Assembly (NCBI GenBank): GCA_025769875.1
Contig: JAGFNK010000046.1
Span: forward strand, 1-64,000
Source: Russula earlei
Lineage: Eukaryota > Basidiomycota > Agaricomycetes > Russulales > Russulaceae
Direction of reading: 5' to 3'
DNA: 64,000 nt
Part shown: positions 1-11,396 of the stretch, piece after piece
How the letters are laid out: every line of letters starts with the position of its first letter
Position numbering within the stretch: the first letter of the stretch is position 1
Position numbers and translations under genes: made by a program
Notes under the pieces: generated by a model
Databases searched by the model: none
What the model saw: only the letters and a program-made list of their open reading frames with translations
Told to the model about the DNA's origin: nothing

Positions 1-967
1 CTGGAAAATGTTGGTGATTGAACCAATGCTTCTGTGTGCTGCCTTGGCAATGTTACTAACTGAATGGTTGGCCTGGAGAAGGGAGATGATGTAGTTGACT
101 TCATGAGGAAGAAGAGACTTCATGATGTTGTTGGTGAAGAAGAAGCAGCTTTTTTGGCTTATTTGCACATGGTTTGAGTTTATTATAGGTCACATGACCT
201 CCATGTTCAATTTTAGCCCTCTGGGGAAAGAATATGAATCTCAATCTGAGAAATAATGAATTCACTAACCAAGGCCAAAAAACTGTTCAAATGGGTACAC
301 CAGCAAACATACCTTATATCTTCCTAAATAATTATGCTTATGCTGTATAAAGTATACCATTACAAAGCTATGATGTAGAGCTTGAAAACAAACCTAGTTA
401 CATATTATTATCTGCAGTGGTTCTCTAGATATGGTTAATACAATGAAAATGTACAAAACATTTGAACAGTTTTTTGGGTCACTGTAAAAGGCTTGAGACA
501 TGAATGTGTCATGTGTGCCAGGGCAGGGTGTGTGCATGTGGTCAGTGGTGAGGGCTGGGTGATGCAATTGAGATCTTGATGTCAGATGCAAGGTGGCTTG
601 TGGTGTGGCAAGGGCTGAGAATGAAAGGCCATGAAGGAGGGAGGTGTGGGATCAGGTGAGGTGTCACACATCACACATGGTCCACACATGATTCCATGGC
701 CAGCATTATGGCTCACCTTACAGGCTCTTCCTTCAAAGCAGGCAGAATTGGATCAAGGGTGCTCACTTAATTCCTGCATGCACACAGTAGTACATTGTCT
801 TTTTTCCCTGTCCCCACCCCAATTCTCCAATTGAAGTGTTTTTACCTGTCTCATCAACAATGTAAGGTTCAATCAGTGCTTCAATATTGTCATTACATTT
901 CTGGTGACTATGTGACTGTCCAAATTGCTAGGTAGCCTTAGTCAGCTCAGTTGCTAGGTGACAGTAC
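1..967. repeat. CpG-free block, probable methylation-decayed repeat
   Basis: Reading every line from base 1, no CG dinucleotide occurs until 968-969, while TG and CA are abundant. Downstream DNA is CpG-rich. Loss of all CpG over almost 1 kb is what long-term cytosine methylation and deamination (or RIP-like mutation) leaves in silenced transposons. No coding sequence or transposase motif can be recognised, and open frames are short. The block continues past the left edge, so neither its type nor its full length can be given. Confidence 0.6.
275..477. repeat. 19-bp perfect inverted repeat inside the CpG-free block
   Basis: Bases 275-293 are the exact reverse complement of 459-477 (arm CATTTGAACAGTTTTTTGG on the right side). 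The loop between them is 165 bp. It may be the remains of a foldback or MITE-like element. No target-site duplication is evident. Confidence 0.45.
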
Positions 968-1247
968 TCGTAGTAGTGTGTCAATTGGCACTTGGATTTG
1001 ATGTTGAAGACAAATTTCTGATTGACGAGACCAAGACCAAGACGGAACTTTGGAGGCGGAGAATGGGAACGGAGCGCTGATGATGTCCGAGGATGGGCAC
1101 GATGCGATGAATCAGGCAATGCGCAAGTGTTAAAAAAAAAAACTAATGCCCGGGCTGGCGCGGTCGTGCGGCTGCAACGAATACGCGCTCATTGATCGTT
1201 TAATTTTATTCTCCAACCTCAGCCTCCTCGTACACATTTAATGAACC

Positions 1248-3678
1248 ATGGCGTCCCAGCGTTCCTTACCTTTCTCCCCGTCTACTGCATCCGTCCCCGT
1301 CTCTCAGCGTCCCTCCCAACTTCCTTCGTCGTTGGCCACCGTTGGACTCTCCACCAAATTTGAAAGCGTTACCGCCCCCCGCGGTGCTCATGCGTCCAGC
1401 TCAGCGAGTAGGCACAAACGCACGGGGTCTGCCGTCTCCGCCTCTCGTCCCCACCCTACCGTTTCGAAACCCGGAGACCCAAGTTCCCCAACTCGTCGTG
1501 CGTTCACGGGTTCGAGTTCTATTCCCTTCGGCGGCACGCACACCCACGGGATCCTCCCCCCGCCACCGTTCTTCCACCCCTCCCGCCCGCCCATCCTCGA
1601 GCCTCTGTCCCCTTCCGACTATGCATCTCGTCGTTCGTCCATGGCTTCTTCCAGTGTGCCCTCACCTTCGCACGACCGCGAGGTCGTTCACTCGGCGTTT
1701 CCGCTGCTGCCCCTGCCGCACGACACCCAGTACGATTCGGACGGACACTCGGACTCATTCCCCGGCGGCGAACGCACGTCCGGGGCTTCCATGCAAGACG
1801 CGCCGGGCTACCCCTCCATCGTCAGAAATCAGAAGTACAGTCGCGAGCCGTTGCTCCCGATCGGTGGGCTCCCCCCCTCCCGCTCGGGTTCTCTGAGGAC
1901 GCATCGATCGAAGCATTCTACTGGCTAGGAACGTGGTCGAAAAGAATGCCGCGAGCTCTGCCGCCCGCGTTCGCGATAGTTTTGAGCGGTTTCGGAAGGG
2001 CCTGAGTCTCGAGTCGGTACGCAAATCTTTATCTGGCTCCACCAGCCCCAGCCAGTCCGCGGTGATACCCCCCCTTCCATCCGCTCGGAGTGCGAGTAAC
2101 GGTCCAAGAACCCCTTTCGAGATTAAAGAAAGCTCCTCTTCTGAGTACAAGACGTCAGACGTTGTTACCCAAGACCTGCGACACCGGTCCTCAGCTAATT
2201 TTATACCTTACCCCCCCACAACGACGCGCGAACATCCTCTTTCCTCTGTCCCTATGAAAAGGGAAAAATCCTCTGGTTACGTCCGAAATTACGAGCGGAT
2301 ACCGTCTTCAAATCGCTGGTTCTTCCGTGGGCATTTGCTCATGGGTGGTGCCAAACCGTGGGCATTCATTGCGTCCCTCACTTTGGTCTTCGGAATCGCG
2401 GGTGTCTGGCTCGGGACGACATGCATCTGGTGGTGGCATAACGAAAGCCCCGCTGTCGCCGGCGTGGGCGCGTACTTGTGCCTCTTGACGATCTCGTTGA
2501 TGTTATCGACGGTCGGTCTTTCTATATTATCTGTTTGGAGGTCTGGTTGAATTCTCGTGCTGATTTTTTGCTCTTAACAGGCTCTCAAAGATCCTGGAAT
2601 TCTTCCACGAAACCTGGACCCTGACCCGCCATATCCGTCCGTGGCGTCGCCCTCTGATGGCGGCGACTATGGTCCGTTAACTCGGGAATTGAAAGTCCGT
2701 TCAGCAGCGTGGGGTTCCTTTCTCCATAACCAATTGCCGTCGTTCACATGAAATCACCAGGGTAATCGTAAAATATTGCACCACATGTCGTACATACCGC
2801 CCGCCACGATCGAATCATTGCAGGGTGGTATGTGCTATTCGTGATAGGCACGCGAAGCGATGACTGACCTCCCACGCAGTGCGATAACTGTGTCGATGGA
2901 TGTGATCATCACTGCCAATGGGTGAACAATTGCGTAGGGCGCCGTAATTATGCCAATTTCTTTGCCCTGATTCTTGTGGCTGTGCGGACTTTTTACCACC
3001 TCGTTGCGACAGAGTACCTTGTTCATCTCTGAAACCTTTAGACACTTACACTCTGCCTGGTCATCGTCACGTCGGCTCTGCATCTCTCGATATTAGCTCA
3101 AGACAAACAGGTCAAAACGTTCAGCCATGCGCTTGGCAGGGGTGTGGGAAGTGCGGTCGCCTTTAGCCTCGCTGTCGCAGTTATCTGGCCCGTTGGTGCC
3201 CTCCTGGCGTACCATGTGCGCGTGAGTGTTCTTTTTCCGATGAATCGGCAGAGATAACTCACCGAGTGGGATTAGCTTCTTTTTCTCAACGTGACTACGA
3301 TAGAACAGGTATGGGTCATCGTATTCGTCATTGTCACCTGCTCTCTCTCCGCGTCAGCGGTGACAATTCCCATCAGAGCACTTTGCGCCCGTTTGTATAT
3401 TTATGGTTTTATTGACGTTTCGCTGCGTGGTTACGTAGATTCGGAATTCCGCACGCAAGTCGATTGAGCCAGGAACGAGGGCACCACCAAACCCTTTTGC
3501 GCATTCCAGCTGGAGAGGGAATCTCGCTGACGTACTATGTCGACCAGGGGGATTTTCCTGGGTGGAGCCACATGCAGTGGCGACTCAGGACAGGCGGTTA
3601 GTAAACCCTGGGTTGGAAGACCAAGCAGACTTTGTCGTGCGGGACGACAGGGATGAGGATCGAGATGGTGACACCTAA
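1248..3678 (+). CDS. ERF2: DHHC-type protein S-palmitoyltransferase, Erf2 family
   Basis: This enzyme attaches palmitate to cysteines of membrane proteins (in yeast, Ras, together with Erf4) at the ER or Golgi. A Ser/Pro-rich N-terminal region of about 200 residues precedes two membrane helices. These are followed by the [14 protein letters not shown] motif, a zinc-binding Cys-rich domain with the catalytic CDHHCQW at about 2910-2930, further helices, and the NVTTIEQ (TTxE) motif. Supported exons include 1929-2532, 2581-2708, 2761-2827, 2880 onward, and a last exon 3439-3678 ending in TAA. The join of the first long exon (1248-1834) to 1929 is uncertain: the frame changes by +1 near 1928, explained either by a 94-nt intron (1835-1928) or by one extra base. 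Confidence 0.9.
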
Positions 3679-4372
3679 CGACATGGGTGAGAAGGAACGG
3701 CTATCGTAGATTAGAACATTATATGATTGTCAGGTAGGACAGGACAGGTATTTCCTAGTTTTATAGGACAATGACTTCAGGGGAAATTTAAATTACACGA
3801 TATGATGGACAGATGGGTGGCGGTGGTGGCAGTTTCCCAAATTGGCTGCCGCGGCAGGTGATTGCGCGGCGGCCGCGAAAGCGCCCAGGGGGAGACGGAA
3901 GAGGGGTGGAAACGAGCCGATAGATTGGCTCTGTGCCGAGTTGAAGAGAGTGACGTCAGCTTCTCCCGCGTGCATGGGATCAAACTTTAGACGGCGCCCG
4001 AAAGCGAAGAGAGAGAGGCGCCCTGATTTTATGACATCGTGAGCCGTGCCCAGCCATCGTCTGCTCTGCTGCTTTCTTCTCTCCCTGCCGTCCATCACCA
4101 CAGGTCGCCTATCGTGGTTGCGACCAAACGAGGGATCGACCACTTTTTCGTGACGTCGGTAGGTGATGCCTCCGGATCGACAGGCCGTTCCAACTCAGTG
4201 ATTCAAAAGAGTCTCATCTTTCGTCCCGGACCCACCCTTATTCCGTGGTATATTACCCACTTACATAACGCCTTCTCCTTCACTTTCGGGGCTTTCGTTG
4301 CCTGTACCTTGCTCACAGCCTTTGCTTGCTTAGTCCGCTTTGGCATCTGCCACCGGGCGGCGCGTCTGGACA
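3679..4372. other. Intergenic region, 694 bp
   Basis: This lies between the stop of the palmitoyltransferase and the start of the transcription factor. Short overlapping open frames on both strands show no conserved motif. It presumably holds the 3' end of the first gene and the promoter and 5' leader of the second. No RNA gene is seen. Confidence 0.5.
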
Positions 4373-7300
4373 ATGGAACCAGGTTATGGAACCGACCCTG
4401 AACAAGACACGCAGTCAGCCCAGCCGCCACCGACATCCCGGTCTGCTGACAAGCCAAGGAAACGCCCCAAGTCAACTGGAACCGTTCCATCCCCGGACCT
4501 CCGTAAGTTCCCACCCAGTCCGATCCATCCTTCTTACTCTCATCTTCTCCATATTTCAGCCTCCCGCCCATCCCTCATCTCTCACGCACGCGAAGAACCA
4601 CAGAGATCCGCTTCGAAACGGCCACCCCCTGAATCGCGTCCGGTCCTCGTCCACTCTTTTCCCGCCGCCCAGTTCCCAGTCATGAACCCATCCTATCCGT
4701 CAAATGGCACTCCGTTTCCCCAACCCCACCCCGCCTACCATCACCATCCCTCTACACCCGGCCACTCGAGCAATGGCGTGACTGCGAGCCACATGGCTGG
4801 ACAGAACCATCCTTCCCCATATGCATATCCCGTCCATCACTCTCCGTACACATCCCACCATCCCTTCCCGCATTATTCCCCTTATCCTCAACAGATCATG
4901 ATGTATGCACCCTCGCGTCCGACCGCCGCACATGAGGCCGTGTCTCAGCCTTCCCCAACCGCAACTCCATCGCAGGTCCCCCTCGTCCAGCTGTCATCGG
5001 GTAAGCGCAAGCGAAGGACCACAGACGAGAGCCAAGGGGAAAATGTGGAGGGTCCAGAGGAAACTACAGGGGCTTCCGGTTCAGCCCCCAACATTATGGC
5101 ATCAGGTCCAAGGGCTAATGTGCAACACCCGTTGCCTCCAGACATCAAGAAGCGCACAAAGACGCAAAGGGCGTGCGACAGTTGCCGTAGTCGCAAAATC
5201 CGGTCCGTGGCCCTTTCCTCCCTGGCAGTCATTTGCAGCGGTCACGCCATCTCGTATTCTCATGGCTGTTTGACGCTGTCCTCTTCGGATCTTGTGCGCT
5301 TGCTGACCCATCCTCTATCAATCAGATGCGACTATCCTGCCTGATTCCGAACCCCCGTTATGCCAACACTGCAAGCAGTATGGGTTTGATTGCACCTTCT
5401 TTCTCCCCATTGCAGAGACCCGATTTAAGAAGAAGAAACAGGAGGAAGAAGCGGCGGCGGCGAGTGCAGAGAAATCACGTTTAGAGAATGCCGATCGGCC
5501 CAATTCCTCCACACCTGGAGAGTCCTCTCGCCCCGCAGACGCGCGAGTGTATGGTACGGGTACGAGTTTTCAAGCCTGACTTGTCTCACTTAATGCCAGA
5601 TATTTTTTTATCAGGTCCGACGTCCGAAGCCCATCTTCTTCATTCCAGTGCCACGATACCCTCCCGGTTGTACGAAAATTACGACGCGCGACACCACCAT
5701 AAGTGGGAAGTATCCCAAAGCGGTGACGGACTCATCCAAGTGGTAGAGCCGAGTGGCGGCGATGCTCCGCCCACGCTACAAAAACCTATTGATATGCGCA
5801 TCGAGCGCGATGTGGTTGAGAAGTTGGTCAACGCCTACTTCGCGGAGATCGCCCCCATCCTTCCGATCATCACACAAGCCGAGTTCCTTTCCAATTCCAG
5901 CCCGTCGCCACCCCCTATATTATTATATTCTATTTGCCTTGTAGCAGCTGCGCGGCGGGAAGTACCGCAAAGTGTATTCGACGCAATACGCTACGCCGTC
6001 AATAGCGTCATCAAAGGAGAAGATGTCCTCTCGACGGCCTCGATCGTCAATGTACAAAGCTTGTTAATTCTTTGTATGGTAGGGGACTGCCATTCACAGT
6101 TTGTGCCGAATGCCCTGTCCGCTCTGTGGATCCGGTTGGGAACCGCGATTAGGATGGTGCGTGAAAATAAAATGGAGGGATTGTTTCAAGCGTGTCCACT
6201 CACGCTGATCGGCAGGCTCAAGACTTAGGTCTTCATCGCGCGGAGGCGGTAAAGCAGAATATCGAGATGCGGCGCAGACTCTGGGGGGCATGTCTCATTA
6301 GTGACCGATGGTAACTGTTCAAATTTCATCCGTGACACTGTCTACCCCACGGGCCATTTTGGTATCTCCCGCTCACGGTATTCATTAGGGTGAGCCTATC
6401 ATATGGGCACCCATACATGATCGATGTCAATGACTGCGATGCCCGATTACCTTCCTCTGGCTCTCCTCATGGTCTCTACGTTGACGAACTTGCAAGACTG
6501 AGCATCATCCTCGGTCGAGTGCTGAAGACTATTTATAGGTACAATCTGATTTTCACGCTGTTCCCCATGGAACTGATTCAATGAATCTAGCCCGGCCGGT
6601 CTGATGAATACAAACGACGAGGCGCTGGCCACGCTACTGGCCGATATTGAGAACTGGAAGAAGAACCTGCCTCCGAGTTTACAATTTCGAGGTGCGGACA
6701 CCCCTACCAACGCAGGTTCGTATCAGGGGTCCTAGCTCTGAGTTTGCGCTGAGCATCGACCACGCAGGAGTCCTCTTTTTGTTATACTGTTGCGTTTTAA
6801 TGATCTTCTGGCGCGTGTTTATGAGGATCTCGTACTCGTGCCCGGAACATCTCAAGTTTGCCCTTACCATCGAAAGCTGGTCCAACCTGGTGGAATTGAC
6901 AGGCGATGCGATAGATTGGCTGGATCTGAATGACAAATTGTATGACGTGTGGATGCTAGTGGCGTACGCAGCGACCTCGTGCGCATTGGTCCAGGTGAGT
7001 ATAGCTCAAAGAGAGAGCGCCCACCTGACGTTATCCGCCGCCATATTGCCAAGTACCACACGTGGGCACGTCGCCAGGATCAAGATGCTGCGATGAAACT
7101 GAAAAGAGTACGCGATTGTATCCGACGATGGGAAAAGTCACTTTCACCGGACCATATGTCAGTCCGACGAAAGGTATGTCCCGCCCGTGAGACATTCCGA
7201 TGAGCGGTTTTCGGACATGTGATTTTAGACAGCAGAGATCATAGCGCTTCTTTACGAGGCGACGCAGGGTCCACCGCCACAGATGGAACGTCCTGCATTG

Positions 7301-7949
7301 AACCCGACGAGCAATGTGACGACTAACAAGCCGCCATCCGTTGGGGGGTCTATCATACAAAAAAGATCCGAGCCGGCCTGGAGGAGGGGTTTTCGTCGCG
7401 CACGGTACGGCCAAGGGAGCATATCCGGAAGTTGCGCCTGGCGTGATCATCGAGGATCATAGTGAGGAAGAGGACGAGGGTGAGGTCATGTCCCTGCTGT
7501 CCAAGGACGGGCTCACGCGGGGCGCAGATGATGCGGCACCCGCCGGAGCGCGTGGCGACGAGGACGGAGGTGCTCGGTCACAGGTTGCATTAGGGCAAGA
7601 GGGGAAGACGAACGTGAACCCGATGCTGAACGAGGAATGTGAGAACGTTCAGGTGGTGAACGTGCTCGATTCGGGGCTTGCGTCGACGAGAGCACTGGAG
7701 CAACTTGCCTTGGCGGACAACAATTGGCTGGATGGCATACCTGGGGGGATGTTTGACTGGGGTGCGTGGTTTTAGCCGAGTGGTAGGATGAATGATCTGG
7801 TGAACAGGAGTATGGTTACAGGTCAGTGGGACGAGTTTTTCACGAGGATAGGGAGCACTCAAGGACCGGCGGGGAGCGTGCTTGCAGCAGCACACGGGCC
7901 TCAGGCAGGCGTTGAGCGGATAGATAGCGGAGAGCACGACGGGGAATAG
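4373..7949 (+). CDS. Zn2Cys6 fungal-specific transcription factor
   Basis: The N-terminus is disordered and rich in His, Pro and Tyr. A binuclear zinc cluster follows: CDSCRSRKIR ends one exon at 5202, and CD...LCQHCKQYGFDC begins after the intron 5203-5325. Then come a basic linker and a fungal_trans middle-homology region of about 400 residues (ILPIITQAEFL, LGTAIRM, RRLWGACLISDRW). The C-terminus ends in DWGQWDEFF after a last intron 7762-7821. The first intron, 4503-4559, has a canonical GTAAGT donor and preserves frame. The frame breaks by +1 at 5332-5333, inside the zinc cluster, and again near the G6 run 7343-7348. Otherwise the gene reads as functional. DNA target unknown. Confidence 0.88.
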
Positions 7950-8127
7950 TCAGTTTGCCGGGGCCACGAGCAGTCAATGAATTTATTAACCATTTTTGGA
8001 CATGGCATATATGAATGACTGCATTTTTAAATTTATTAAAATTCATCTTTCTTTTTGATCATTCTTGCTTGCTTCTTGTTGCGACCGCGACGCAACTGCA
8101 ACTGTCTCTCCTTCATTCCTCCCTCCA

Positions 8128-10764
8128 TGGCCAATCTTGCTCCTAAAATACCCTTTCAACGCATGTCTTCCGTAAAGTGTTCTTCCTGCTCCCTCACCGT
8201 CCCTCTTGATCAGCTTGCCGATCACGTTTGTTCCACTGCCCCAACTTCTTCTCACATCGTCGCCGATATCAATCCCGTAAAGACTGTCCCCCATCCTCGT
8301 ACAGATATGTTCTTTAACCGGAGGCCGTCCACCAAGGCATCCGATACCCGCTTTTACGATGGTGCCCGCCCCAGAAACAATACCACTCCTGCGCCAGCAA
8401 GGGCTCCACCAATTCACACGCCTTCAAAAAACGGCGTGCGCAGCCCTGCGTCTCCTCTTTATCCTTCCCCTCAGCCGCCTCTTCTTTCGCCCTCTCGTAC
8501 ACAAAGCCCATTTCACCCGTCATCTTTAACCCCAGCCCGTCGACCTACCCGTTCACGGCCAGAAATGCCTCCGAACTTCGTTTCCACCGCAGATCCCTCG
8601 CGATCCCGGGGGAACTTCCGCTCAAGGACACCTGTACCCGCCCCACCTCTTCTCGACACTCGTTCTCCCGTCCAGCGCCGTCCTTCTGTCCCGCACGTGT
8701 CTCCGCGTGTGCATCAAGACGTCCCCTATCCCACTCGCGTTCCGCACACACCGCCGAGGCCAACTCACCCTGATCATCGCCGCGCTCCCGTCAACTCTGC
8801 TCCTTCTCCCCCTCCGTCGAACTATCCTCCGCAACGCTTCATACCACCTGCAGAGTTCGAGACCAAATCTGGCGGCTCCGCTGGCATGGCTGGCGTGGGA
8901 CGCAGGGGCTTCGCAGCAGCTGCTCATGCCGCCTTGTTCGCCACTCCTCCCTCGTCTCACTTGCCGCCGGAAACACGTCCGTTGCCAAGTCACTGGGCCC
9001 CGTCGTCTTTCTACCAGATCGACTCGCCTCCTTTAGGCATTCCGGATTCCCCGGTCGGTATGTCGTCATTCATTCATTTTACCTTGTATTATGCATTAGG
9101 CGCGCGGACTTGTGCTCCACCCCCTGTGCGCTTCTTTGCGCCTCCTTCATGGTTCCCTTCTCTCATCCTGTCTTTTAATATCTTCAATAACTTGATCTCT
9201 TTTCTCGGCAGTGCCACCCATGCCGTATTCGCTCCCTATATCCCCTGTGCGCTCGCTTCCGTCACCGACTCGAGACTCTCGAGTCCATACAATCTCTCCA
9301 CCATCTCCATTCCCGGCCCTTGTCCCATCTCAAACACCCCCGCTACCCGGGCGTGAGAGCAATGCAACCCTAAAGCCCTCGTCGATACCTTTCCCCGTTG
9401 GGCGGTCCGACACTCCCAAGCCCTCTAATGCCGATGCTAATGCATCTGGACCTGGGACCCCCACTACTCCCACAGGACCCTCTTTTACTTCCTCTGATAT
9501 GTCCGCACAGAGGAAGGCCGCGGTCTCTGGAGATACAATCAAGGTCGTCACCCAGGACGACCTGAATTCATTATCCCTCGCTTATGCCGAAGACGAGGAA
9601 TCTGAGTTTGGCGGACTTGCGTACGCCGAGAGCGACGAGTCGGACAACGATGCGCTCCTTGCGCGTGGAATGGGTTTAACGCCAAGCCCGGTGCATCATA
9701 GTCCGTCCGTCTCGTCAACTTATTCGGACGATCAACAGCCCGCCGAGAAAACCTCGGAACGTGGCCTTGACACGGCTCTGGCTGCACTTTTGCGGTCTCC
9801 AACGTCGTCGGATTCACCATTGTCACCAAACTCGACTACCTCATCCCCGGCCTCGCGCGCCCAAACCTCCAATGCGTTCTCTGACATCGCCCGCAAGGAC
9901 TGATTCTTCCACATCGCTGGCAGGGTACGTCGTTCGACGGGGAGGGACGATTTCCGGTGCGATCGGTAGCAGCTCGCCTGAGTCGAAGAAGGACAGGTTG
10001 TCCCAAGAGTCGAGCACAAGCGGGCTGGCCAGGCACGACGAGAAGGTACAGACGTGCATGCGGTGTTCCAAGGACATCGAGGACAACAGATGGATCCGCG
10101 TGGAGAAAGGACGAGGCGTGCTGTGCGATAAATGCTGGAAAAGTATGTATTTGCCAAAGGTACGATAGCGCTGATAGCTCTTGTCCTGGTCATCGCGACT
10201 CACGATTGCCCCATAGTGCCGCCGGTGCGACTTGCCTATAGAGAAGCAAGCGGTGTCATCCTCAGACGGGCAACTCAAGGGAAAGTATCACCGCGAGTGC
10301 TTCAATTGTCACACCTGTCACGTGGGTCTTCTCTTTTTGGAGCGTCTTCTTATTAGAATCCATGACAACAGAAACCGTTCCCTGACAAGACCTTCTACGT
10401 CTTTGACGGAAAGCCATTCTGCGACTACCACTACCACGAGGCGAACCACTCCCTATGTACCGCACCTTTTTGCGGGCGGCCGATTGAGGGCCCCTGCGCG
10501 GTGTCACACTCGGGTGACCGATATCACATCGAACATCTCACGTGCGAATACGAATACGACGAGACCGGGAAGAGGTGCGAGGAGCGTCTCGTTGATTACT
10601 GGGAAGTCGAAGGGCGCATGCTCTGTGAGCGACACATGCGCCGGGTGGCCGAACAAGAAGATATGCTGGGCATCGGACTGGACGAGATTGGAACGAAGTT
10701 CGAGCCGAGCTCGAAAGCGACGAAGCGCAGGACACGGTTCATTGATATCGCCGAGCTGCGTTAG
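8128..10764 (+). CDS. LIM-domain protein, paxillin-like (Pxl1 type)
   Basis: A long disordered Ser/Pro-rich region (8128-9057 and 9212 onward) leads to C-terminal LIM zinc fingers. These read CMRCSKDIEDN...CDKCW, then CRRCDLPIEKQAV...YHRECFNCHTCHKPF and FCDYHYHEANHSLC, then CGRPIEGPCAV...YHIEHLTCE. The order and the HKPFPDKTFYVFDGKPFC wording resemble fungal Pxl1, which links Rho signalling and actin at the septum. That role is inferred from family resemblance. Introns: 9058-9211, 10160-10216 and 10322-10371. A +1 break occurs at 9900-9901, where AAG GAC is followed by TGA; dropping one base restores the frame into the LIM domains. Confidence 0.85.
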
Positions 10765-11396
10765 CGATGCGCTTTGCGTGCGTGCGTGACTTTCTGGCTT
10801 TTTAGCGGCTTTTTTTCGCCGCAGGAGGGGTGTTCCTGAGCGAGCAAAGCCAGGCTCAGTTTTTGCAAACCCCCTTTCGTGCGTTTTTTTTTTTTTCACA
10901 AAGTGGTATGGACGTTATCACCGGAAGCTGCAGCTGGGCGCAATACCCCCTTCTGACACGCAATGACTCTTGCCACGACTGGACATTTGATTTATTTTAT
11001 GTATTTATTCCCTCGGTCACCCACAACCTTTCTATTTTCGTATCTAATCCCGAGGAACTGGAACTGGACATACGGAATCTGCCATAATATATATATCCCT
11101 GCCCATATAAACGTTTGTCCATAAATCCTTTCCTAGATTCATTTTGCTCCATTTAACGATCTTTATATCATGTCTCCATTTTCTGCTCGGTTGTAGTAAT
11201 TTGCCGCAGCTCTCGCTGGCGAATCACGAAACATTATTTCAGTGTTCTCCTACAGTGCACTATTCGTTCGAAATGTTCGATCCGTCTCCGAGTGATCGAA
11301 CCAACCATCGACCCAAATGGCTTTCAACCGCCAAGCCACAGCAACCTCTTGACGCCATATTCCATCTTTGCGTACATGCTTGTCATCTTTCGTGCC
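10765..11396. other. Intergenic region between convergent genes
   Basis: 632 bp between the ends of the LIM gene (+) and the SAC phosphatase gene (-). It is AT-richer than its neighbours and contains a TATATATA stretch near 11085. It presumably holds both 3' untranslated regions. No RNA gene or conserved frame was recognised. Confidence 0.5.
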
